Positions 1 through 5,649 of a DNA stretch of 7,390 nt are shown here, piece by piece. A program made the position numbers and the translations under genes. The notes under the pieces are model-generated. The model had not been told where the DNA came from. It was given only the letters and a program-made list of their open reading frames with translations, and did not search any database. This stretch comes from Anaerolineae bacterium (lineage in GTDB: Bacteria; Chloroflexota; Anaerolineae; 4572-78; J111), in NCBI GenBank assembly GCA_020433785.1, contig JAGRCC010000650.1:1-7390 (forward strand), read 5' to 3'. Position 1 is the first letter of the stretch, and each line of letters starts with the position of its first letter.

Positions 1-8
1 AGATACAT
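1..8 (-). CDS. cas6e: Start of cas6e (CRISPR RNA endonuclease), cut by the window edge
   Basis: Only the first eight bases are in the window: ATG TAT CT, reading M-Y-(probably L). The ATG overlaps the cas5e stop as TAATG, and an AGGAGG Shine-Dalgarno (complement of 16-21) lies 7 nt upstream inside the cas5e 3' end. Cas6e (CasE/Cse3) proteins characteristically begin M-Y-L, and cas6e follows cas5e in type I-E operons, so both position and first residues fit. Cas6e cuts the precursor CRISPR RNA in the repeat hairpin and stays bound to the 3' end of the mature crRNA in Cascade. The identity rests on context plus two and a half codons, so it is an inference. Confidence 0.6.
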
Positions 9-727
9 TAGCTTTCCTCCTGTTCATCTCCCTTTTCAGGTTGGTTTTCCATAGCTTCAAACTCAGGTTTAAACGGCGGTTTGGCAATAAAGCCGAAGTT
101 GACCCGGCGGGGGGCAAACTTACGCTTGCCTTTGGCAAAGCTGATGGGCTGATCCTGCCGCACCTGGGGGCCGTCATCATCATCAAAGACAATGCGGACA
201 GTACTCTCTAGGTTGTCATACTGCCGCCGCACCCCGCCCAGCCAGGGATAGGTTTTTAAGAGAGTCATTGCCTCAGCCCCCCAATCCCATTGCTCCGCCG
301 GAATATAAACCGGCAGTGACGGCGGGCAGGCTTTGCGCCCCAAAAACAGCATCCAGTGGGGATCGCGTAAAGCGGAATGAACAAGCTCCAGCAGCGATTT
401 GTTGCCTTCCAATGCCACCAGAAAAGCCGCATCCGATAGGTAGTAGCGGGTGGAGGTTTCCGTTTTCTTCAGGCCACCCCCCGCTTTTAAGATATCCATC
501 GCCGTATGAAAATCGCGCAGCACCTGGCCTTCTTTATCCACCCGCACCGCCATCCGCAGCTCGGCCAGGTCGGCCAGCGGCGCGGTGCGGGGCCGGCCCA
601 GGGCGGCGCACAATAGGCCCACAATGCCGCTTTTACTCGGTTCTCGGCCGGTGGTCCGCACCCCAAAACGGCTCTGGGTATCCCAGGCTTGCAGCGGAGC
701 CACACAGCGCAGTAGTAACGTGGCCAT
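8..727 (-). CDS. cas5e: Cascade subunit Cas5e (CasD), type I-E
   Basis: Cas5e caps the 5' handle of the crRNA in the Cascade complex and joins the Cas7 backbone to Cas8e. The 239-residue product is slightly longer than the E. coli CasD protein (about 225). The N-terminus (residues 4-26) has the family pattern LLLRCVAPLQAW followed by FGVRTTGREPSKSGIVGLL at 21-39, matching the Cas5 start in which an aromatic/Arg-Thr-x-Pro-(S/T)-x-S-G segment follows a first beta strand. Further family-like stretches are RYYLSDAAFLVALEG (94-108) and WMLFLGRKACPPSLPV (125-140). The C-terminus is an acidic, probably disordered tail. The ATG follows the cas7 stop by 3 nt, and an AGGAG (complement of 734-738) spans the end of cas7 with 6 nt spacing, which supports this start and translational coupling. 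The stop overlaps the next start (TAATG). No catalytic role is expected, since I-E Cas5 does not process crRNA. Confidence 0.95.
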   Translation of the reverse strand: MATLLLRCVAPLQAWDTQSRFGVRTTGREPSKSGIVGLLCAALGRPRTAPLADLAELRMAVRVDKEGQVLRDFHTAMDILKAGGGLKKTETSTRYYLSDAAFLVALEGNKSLLELVHSALRDPHWMLFLGRKACPPSLPVYIPAEQWDWGAEAMTLLKTYPWLGGVRRQYDNLESTVRIVFDDDDGPQVRQDQPISFAKGKRKFAPRRVNFGFIAKPPFKPEFEAMENQPEKGDEQEES

Positions 728-730
728 GGT

Positions 731-1897
731 CTACTCCTGTGGTAAAGCGTCGTTAACGGCCTTGATCCAGCCGGACAAATTCGGTTGCCGGTACGGCTGC
801 AATGTATCTAATGCGTCCTGGTACTGGTCGGTGTAAACGGCCACGGCCTTAAATTCGGCATCGTCGCGGGCGCGGCTCAAATTGCCCCAAAACCGATCCA
901 ACGCTTCGATAGACGGTTCAATCAAGCCGCTGTTGCGGCGGGGGTAAACCGCTTTTTCAAAGGCGTTGGCCAGATTCCAACTTTGTCCGTCCTCCCGCAC
1001 CACAGCCATCGCCAGGCTGGTTGGGTTTTGGGCGGCAAAGCTGTTTTGTTTGCCGCTGGGGATGGCGTCGATGGCAGCCCGTAGAAACCCTTCCACCGTG
1101 CGCCGGGCTAAGGCCCCATCGCCGCCCAGATTTTTAACCAACTGCGCCCAATCTAGCCGGGCGTAGCGATAGAAGCAGGCGCTGTTGAAGCTGGTAAAGC
1201 CAACCATCCCCGCCCCGGCTTCTTCATCGCCTTCATCGGTTAGAATTTGCCCTTGCGCCACCAAATCATCCACCGCCGTGTAATAGTCCATCTCCATCGT
1301 TGCCCGGTGGGTTGAGATGGCGTGCGATACCTGGCAGGCGGCATCAATATTGAGTTCGGTTTTATCGGCCAGCATCCGCCCAAATAGGGCGATGTCGGGG
1401 GCGCTGGTGCGCTCTTTGGTCTCTTTAACCAGGGGGTCAACCAGCTTGGCAATGATTTTATCGCTCTTTTCAGTCGTGGCAGCCGCCGCCACAGCCTCCC
1501 AATTTTCAAGAATAAAGGGCGTTAAAGCCTTAACTTCGCCGGGGCTAAGGTAAACCAGCACCGTGGTGCGATGGGCGTTCTTGCTGTCCATTTTTTCTTT
1601 TTTGCTGTAGTAGGCCGCCGCCACGGCATCGGCTACCGTTTGCGCTGCCTCTTTATCTTTACCCGCCTCAATCAGCGGCGTGGCTAACAGATGGCTCATC
1701 CAGCGCGTCCGTTCGCCCAACTCAGCTCCGGTTGTTTTCTTGAAAATCGGCTGGTAACGAATAGCCCGCTTCAGCGACTGCGACGAAATACGCGCCCGGC
1801 GCTGCCCGCCAAACTCGCAATCTTTGGGGTTGTTGGTATCGTCGCGGTTAAGGTTAGATGGTACAAAATTTTGGATCATATGTAATTCAATAAACAT
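731..1897 (-). CDS. cas7e: Cascade backbone subunit Cas7e (CasC/Cse4), type I-E
   Basis: Cas7e forms the six-copy helical backbone of Cascade that holds the crRNA spacer and displays it for pairing with target DNA. The 388-residue product is close to the usual 350-390. The N-terminus is diagnostic: IELHMIQNFVPSNLNRDD (3-20), then the FGGQRRARISSQSLKRAIR box at 29-47, which is near-invariant in the Cse4 family. Further signatures are DIALFGRMLAD (168-178), CQVSHAISTH (188-197), GFTSFNSACFYRYARLD (233-249) and GKQNSFAAQNPTSLA (282-296). The start is well fixed by an AAGGAG 7 nt upstream and by the family N-terminus. Unlike the other genes it is preceded by a 199-bp gap after cse2, so it is not translationally coupled to it. 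Its strong own ribosome binding site fits the need for several Cas7 copies per complex. Confidence 0.97.
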   Translation of the reverse strand: MFIELHMIQNFVPSNLNRDDTNNPKDCEFGGQRRARISSQSLKRAIRYQPIFKKTTGAELGERTRWMSHLLATPLIEAGKDKEAAQTVADAVAAAYYSKKEKMDSKNAHRTTVLVYLSPGEVKALTPFILENWEAVAAAATTEKSDKIIAKLVDPLVKETKERTSAPDIALFGRMLADKTELNIDAACQVSHAISTHRATMEMDYYTAVDDLVAQGQILTDEGDEEAGAGMVGFTSFNSACFYRYARLDWAQLVKNLGGDGALARRTVEGFLRAAIDAIPSGKQNSFAAQNPTSLAMAVVREDGQSWNLANAFEKAVYPRRNSGLIEPSIEALDRFWGNLSRARDDAEFKAVAVYTDQYQDALDTLQPYRQPNLSGWIKAVNDALPQE

Positions 1898-1910
1898 GGT
1901 ATATCTCCTT
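1898..1910 (-). promoter_or_regulatory. Strong ribosome binding site of cas7e
   Basis: Read on the minus strand this is AAGGAGATATACC directly followed by the cas7 ATG. AAGGAG (complement of 1905-1910) has an optimal 7-nt spacing. The 16 bases AAGGAGATATACCATG are identical to the phage T7 gene 10 translation signal used in expression vectors. The flanks are not T7-like, so this is a natural convergent RBS. It probably gives cas7 a high translation rate independent of cse2. Confidence 0.8.
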
Positions 1911-1946
1911 ATAAAGGGTATTGTCTTTGGTTTGGTTGAAGATGGC

Positions 1947-1964
1947 TACGGATATCTATCCGTA
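1947..1964. repeat. Perfect 7-bp inverted repeat with 4-nt loop
   Basis: TACGGAT (1947-1953) and ATCCGTA (1958-1964) are exact reverse complements separated by ATCT. The element lies 50 bp upstream of the cas7 start, inside the untranslated gap. On the minus-strand transcript it would form a stem-loop. The following bases are not a U-run, which argues against a Rho-independent terminator. As DNA it could also be a dimeric protein binding site. Confidence 0.6.
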
Positions 1965-2096
1965 ACCCCCTACTTACCCGACTTTAGTTGCCCGGCGTAG
2001 TATGGGATTAAAATCTGAAAAGTACCGGTAACAGTTGCCTATCCGCCACCATCGGTCCCGGCCAGGGTATGGGGCTAACCTGCATCTCGCGGCCCA

Positions 2097-2654
2097 TCAC
2101 TCCCCAACCGGCTCCTCTGTCTCCGGCTCTGTCGTGGCCTCTGTATCGTCCCGGCTAGACCGCCGCCAAAACCCACCGGCCCACCGCTTTTGAACCTCCG
2201 GTTGGCGGTAAGGGTCGCCCCAATGCAAAACATCCCACAGCAGTTGGTGCCAGTTCACGGCTACATCCTTTGCTTTCAAGAAACTGATTGCCTGCCGCAG
2301 ATAAAAGGCCATGTCATCGGGGTGAGCGGTCAACAGGGCGCTGAAACGCCGCTCGATAGCCTGGTTGTAATCGGGGTTCGGGTCTAGGGTTTGGGCAAAA
2401 TGGTAGCCTAAATTTTCGCCTGTCCCCATGTCCGGGTGCAGGCCATAGAGCGACGCCACCGTATAGTAACTCTGCTCAACCCAACTATTGGGGTAAGCAT
2501 TTTTAGGGAGAAATGGCACCACATACGGGTGCATTTCCGGGGTGTGACCCGGCGGCTGTCCCAAACCCCGCCGCAGCGCGGCCAGCGCGGCCCGGTCATC
2601 AGCCTCTTTTAGCTTTTTAAGCTGATTGATAAAGTAATGATTTAATGTTGTCAT
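2097..2654 (-). CDS. cse2: Cascade small subunit Cse2 (CasB/Cas11), type I-E
   Basis: Cse2 is present as two copies in I-E Cascade, lies along the belly of the Cas7 backbone, and helps stabilise the R-loop and the non-target strand. The 185-residue product is a little longer than the E. coli protein (160). The family pattern is visible as AALAALRRGLGQPPG (22-36), followed by YPNSWVEQSYYTVASLYGLHP (54-74), in line with the helical Cse2 fold. AIERRFSALLTAHPDDMAFYLRQ (99-121) and NWHQLLWDVLHW (134-145) are the other conserved helices. The last 20 or so residues (RSSRDDTEATTEPETEEPVGE region) are acidic and low complexity, probably a disordered tail. The start follows the nuclease-like gene by 7 nt, and its Shine-Dalgarno AAGGAGG is encoded within that gene's last codons with a somewhat long 12-nt spacing. 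The next gene, cas7, comes after an unusual 199-bp gap. Confidence 0.93.
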   Translation of the reverse strand: MTTLNHYFINQLKKLKEADDRAALAALRRGLGQPPGHTPEMHPYVVPFLPKNAYPNSWVEQSYYTVASLYGLHPDMGTGENLGYHFAQTLDPNPDYNQAIERRFSALLTAHPDDMAFYLRQAISFLKAKDVAVNWHQLLWDVLHWGDPYRQPEVQKRWAGGFWRRSSRDDTEATTEPETEEPVGE

Positions 2655-2661
2655 GGATTAA

Positions 2662-4077
2662 TCATTCCTCCTTATTAGGATATTGAGCGATTAAGGATTG
2701 AATTTTGTCTTTGTCCCAAAAATAGACAGCCCCTTCTGTTATGTATTTGGGGATTTTCTTGCGAATTACTTCCTCTGCATCTTTGGTGAATTTTCCACTA
2801 ATAGCAATGATTATTACTGATACATAGGCTTCAGCCTTCTCCGACGGAGGTTTAACAGGCATTAATAGGGCGCGGTCAATTTGTATTACTAACTCGTCAA
2901 TATCCCGATTTGCGCCCCCGCTGACATTACCTGCTTTCGCTTGTAGTGCGTAATATAGTGGATTTCCAAACTTTGTTCTCTCATAAAATACGAAATCCCG
3001 ACCATGTTCTCCCCGGTTGCCATGAGTAGGAAAAACGAGTTGATAGTCCATATTTTGCAATAAGGGATGAAGTACTTCTTTTTGAAAGAGGAGTTCTTGG
3101 CCTTTCTGCTCATAAATTTCATCCCAGACTATGCCTCCTTTGAGCGAAATTTTTGCATTATCAATAACTTTTGAAAGAGACTGTAATGATGTCTGTATAC
3201 ATTGCTGTACCGTTAGATTTTGAGTCACTTGTATTGATTGTGAAAACGAGATTGCATCCGGCAACTGAAGCTCACAATCTATTCCCTTCTTATTAGCTTG
3301 GGCTTGTAAGGTATTAGCGGCTTTATGATAAACACAATCCCACAGTGACCATTCGACGATGTTAACAAAGTGTTCAGCTAATATATTCAATCGGTTGCCT
3401 ATTATTTGGAGGCTAAAAAGTGAGGAGTCACTTGCAAACAACTCATCATCAAACCCATCTCTGGATGCTACAAGTAGATTAACATTTTTTGGAAGTGTTG
3501 CGATGGACACCTTTTGCATATCTTCCAAGTAACAGGCAGTAGAAACGCCAGTTCTTGCTAAATTTGTTAACTGGAATTCGTTCATCACAAATTCAACATG
3601 TCGATCGATTCCATCGAGATCCTCAGGTAGAATTCGCCAAAGACTTGTGGATTTGTTCGCATTAATAAGACCCTTTGCACATATCCACCGAATAATTGAT
3701 GCAGGTAACTTGACATTGAATTTTGCCTCAGAAATCAGTACAAAGGTTTTCCACACATACCAGTTAAGTTGCTCAAAGATGCGTTCGCAGATCTCAGTAA
3801 CTACTTTTTGCTCAACTAAACCCAAGTTTCCTTCTAAATCATCTGAAACTTCCACATTTGTTTCACCCGCACTTATATCATCATCACTATTTATAACATC
3901 AATGTTATCGCCAATGTTTGGATAAGTTTGTCGAATTTTGTCTTCACATAGACGGATATACTTGGCAACGCTCTTTGGAATATCATAGAGGCTTAAATCG
4001 CCTCTACTTGCAAACAGGTTATCATTTGCACTAAACACAAAACGTACATACGTTACTCTTTCTTTAACTGTAGCCAT
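2662..4077 (-). CDS. Putative PD-(D/E)XK restriction-endonuclease-like protein inside the Cascade operon
   Basis: The 471-residue product is not a canonical type I-E Cas protein. Its C-terminal part (about 316-471) looks like a PD-(D/E)XK nuclease domain: a helix with E328 and E334, then GEHGRDFVFYE (356-366) with D361 at the end of a predicted beta strand, then YYALQAKAG (375-383) giving the Q-x-K variant (Q379, K381). A helix follows with IQIDRALLMP (398-407), then strand VIIIAISGKF (421-430) and the closing VYFWDKDKIQSLI (451-463). The D-x(n)-QxK arrangement is that of Mrr-like and related restriction nucleases, and the putative catalytic residues are present. Residues 1-315 are not recognised. 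They include an acidic stretch (57-84) and then mostly helix-forming sequence, with no signal peptide or membrane segment. The start has a GAGG (complement of 4086-4089) 8 nt upstream. The gene lies 15 nt after cas8e and 7 nt before cse2, so it is probably co-transcribed with them. It is markedly AT-rich against its neighbours, which suggests transfer. It may be a hitchhiking defence nuclease or an accessory effector; the nuclease call is an inference from motifs. Confidence 0.75.
   Translation of the reverse strand: MATVKERVTYVRFVFSANDNLFASRGDLSLYDIPKSVAKYIRLCEDKIRQTYPNIGDNIDVINSDDDISAGETNVEVSDDLEGNLGLVEQKVVTEICERIFEQLNWYVWKTFVLISEAKFNVKLPASIIRWICAKGLINANKSTSLWRILPEDLDGIDRHVEFVMNEFQLTNLARTGVSTACYLEDMQKVSIATLPKNVNLLVASRDGFDDELFASDSSLFSLQIIGNRLNILAEHFVNIVEWSLWDCVYHKAANTLQAQANKKGIDCELQLPDAISFSQSIQVTQNLTVQQCIQTSLQSLSKVIDNAKISLKGGIVWDEIYEQKGQELLFQKEVLHPLLQNMDYQLVFPTHGNRGEHGRDFVFYERTKFGNPLYYALQAKAGNVSGGANRDIDELVIQIDRALLMPVKPPSEKAEAYVSVIIIAISGKFTKDAEEVIRKKIPKYITEGAVYFWDKDKIQSLIAQYPNKEE
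2667..2673 (-). promoter_or_regulatory. Shine-Dalgarno of cse2, embedded in the upstream nuclease-like gene
   Basis: AAGGAGG (complement of 2667-2673) lies in the codons for the last Lys-Glu-Glu of the 471-residue protein, 12 nt before the cse2 ATG. No better signal exists closer to the start. The cse2 translation signal is therefore part of the inserted gene's coding sequence. Confidence 0.7.
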
Positions 4078-4092
4078 AGACTCTACCTCAAT

Positions 4093-5649
4093 CTAATTTT
4101 GAACTGTGACTTCTCTCGGTAAGAGTTTTTTGAGCCGACCTTCAAGATGATCCCATCCCCGTTCCACCGCCTTAAACGCCTTACCGTCCGTCCCGGCATA
4201 CTGAGCCGCTTGCTCAAACGCCTCACGGGCCGCTCGCCGTAACGTGGTAAACCAGGCGCTCATAACGGCCTCACGCTCTTTTTGAGCCAGATCGACCATA
4301 AAGGTGTGGAAGGGAATATCCAGGGCGGCCCAGTAGTGGCGTTCGAGGCCGGTGTAAGCCACCCAATCGTTGATGGCAATTTTGGCGTTGCTGTTAAGCT
4401 CGCCCCATTTTTTGCTGTCTGCCTCGGGGATTTGCAGAAACATGCCCACCCGCCGGGCGGCCTGCACCAGATCGAAGGCCAGTGTCGCCGTGCGATCCAG
4501 GGCATTGGCCAAACTGTTGACCAGGCTATCATCCGTTAGATACGCCAGCGGCAGGGGCCAGCGTTCTTCCCGGAAAAAGTAGACTTTGGCTTGCTTTTTA
4601 GACATGCCCAGAGCCATGCTGCGAAACAGTTGGCCCCGTTCCAGCACAGTGTCTTCAACCAAGAGACGCAGCCAGGCCAGCGTTTTGGGGGTCTGTAAGC
4701 TGTTACGCTCTTGGAAACTGAGCAAGGTGGCGCTGTCTCGCCACAGCACCCGCTCTTCGCTGAATTGCGTGGCTAAAGCGCCCAGCTTTTCATCTTTGCG
4801 GTAATGCTTCATCGGGTCCAAAATATCGGCGTTAACCCGCAAAGCAGGCCCCATTGTCATGAGCCGCACCCCTACTTCAGTTGCAAGGGTCTCCGGCTCA
4901 AACAAAATACGGCGGTTTTGCCAGGTCAGGTAATCCAGATACCCCAGCGGCATGTCGCGCTTTGGTTCAAAAGGGCTATCCATCTCCCAGGCCGGTTTAT
5001 CCGCTCCGGTATGGGTGAACATATCAGGATCAGGCGGATACATAATCATATTCAGCAGCAGCGTCTCTTTTAGGCTGTCGCCTTCAATAACAAAGATGAT
5101 GCCCCCGGCGCACGTGCCGTCGGTAAAGGTTGCGTCCTTAATGCCGCTCAAGCCCGCCAGCCCAAAAACCTGGGCCGTCACCAAGGCCCGCGCTGCCTGG
5201 GCCGGGGTCAAAATTTCGCCCTCATCTTCGGTATGGTGGTCAAACAAGGTGGCATTGTTACCGGCGGCCCGGTCGTGACTTAAACTAATGACCGATTTGG
5301 CCCGCACGCGCCGGTCAGGGGCCTGGTAGAAAGGCTGTTCGGCATCGAAAAGATCAAAGCGGTGCTGCCATGTATCCAGGTAACGGTTAAGTTCATCCGC
5401 CGCAAACGGCTCGGCCTGCCACAAATCGGCCCAGGCTTCCTCATCCTTCGGCCCAAAGACGCGATGCAATACGGCCAGCAGCAGCCGGTGCAGCGCTGCC
5501 GTTTGCGGTGGCGAATCGCCGGCCAGGGCAGTGAGCTGATGGGCCTGGGTTAAAACTTGCCGCAGCGATAATGTCTGCGCCGTTCCGTGCGCATCAACGC
5601 AGGGCAGCCAGGCTTCATCAACCAGATTGAAAGAAAATGGGTGGATCAT
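4093..5649 (-). CDS. cas8e: Cascade large subunit Cas8e (Cse1/CasA), type I-E
   Basis: Cas8e recognises the PAM, helps open target DNA and recruits Cas3 to the Cascade R-loop. The 518-residue product matches the usual 500-560. The start FSFNLVDEAWLPCVD (5-19) is the family N-terminus. Other signatures are HRFDLFDAEQPFYQ (96-109), NNATLFDHH (131-139), the glycine-rich DGTCAGGIIFVIEGDSLKE (177-195) and GYLDYLTWQNRRILF (236-250). The C-terminal part, which in E. coli Cse1 is a four-helix bundle, is present and helical in character, so the protein looks complete. The ATG overlaps the cas3 stop as ATGA, and an AGGAGG (complement of 5654-5659) in the final cas3 codons lies 4 nt upstream, so translation is probably coupled to cas3. 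What follows is unusual: cse2 normally comes next, but here the nuclease-like gene intervenes. Confidence 0.96.
   Translation of the reverse strand: MIHPFSFNLVDEAWLPCVDAHGTAQTLSLRQVLTQAHQLTALAGDSPPQTAALHRLLLAVLHRVFGPKDEEAWADLWQAEPFAADELNRYLDTWQHRFDLFDAEQPFYQAPDRRVRAKSVISLSHDRAAGNNATLFDHHTEDEGEILTPAQAARALVTAQVFGLAGLSGIKDATFTDGTCAGGIIFVIEGDSLKETLLLNMIMYPPDPDMFTHTGADKPAWEMDSPFEPKRDMPLGYLDYLTWQNRRILFEPETLATEVGVRLMTMGPALRVNADILDPMKHYRKDEKLGALATQFSEERVLWRDSATLLSFQERNSLQTPKTLAWLRLLVEDTVLERGQLFRSMALGMSKKQAKVYFFREERWPLPLAYLTDDSLVNSLANALDRTATLAFDLVQAARRVGMFLQIPEADSKKWGELNSNAKIAINDWVAYTGLERHYWAALDIPFHTFMVDLAQKEREAVMSAWFTTLRRAAREAFEQAAQYAGTDGKAFKAVERGWDHLEGRLKKLLPREVTVQN

Larger units (their letters stand above)
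1898..2096 (-). other. 199-bp non-coding gap between cse2 and cas7e
   Basis: This is the only sizeable gap in an operon whose other junctions are 15 nt or less. It holds a perfect inverted repeat at 1947-1964, a possible 29-codon ORF at 2008-2097 starting on the cse2 stop (TGATG), an 8-bp palindrome TACCGGTA at 2023-2030, and the cas7 RBS. I see no convincing -35/-10 pair and no T-run after the hairpin, so neither a promoter nor an intrinsic terminator can be called. It could be an mRNA processing or stabilising element, a binding site, or a remnant of a lost gene. Confidence 0.6.

Noticed and set aside
268..756. A 162-codon open frame on the plus strand opposite cas5e
   Set aside because: It is antisense to a clear Cas5e gene, its product is low-complexity Pro/Arg/Ala-rich, and it has no family resemblance. 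Long antisense frames are expected in GC-rich coding DNA.
1895..1920. Expression-vector contamination suggested by the T7 gene 10-like RBS
   Set aside because: The identity stops at AAGGAGATATACCATG. The bases upstream lack the rest of the T7 leader and the surrounding sequence is a continuous natural cas operon.
1947..1964. Inverted repeat as a Rho-independent terminator after cse2
   Set aside because: No T-run follows the stem on the minus strand, the stem is only moderately GC-rich, and a full terminator here would cut off cas7, cas5e and cas6e.
2651..2665. Four-codon frame ATGATTAATCCATGA as a leader peptide of cse2
   Set aside because: Its ATG is only one base after the AGG of the Shine-Dalgarno, too close for normal initiation. 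It is more likely a chance product of the tight gene junction.
2600..4130. A mobile element carrying the nuclease-like gene
   Set aside because: No transposase, terminal inverted repeats or target duplications were seen at the borders of the AT-rich stretch. If it was transferred, recombination left no element ends visible here.
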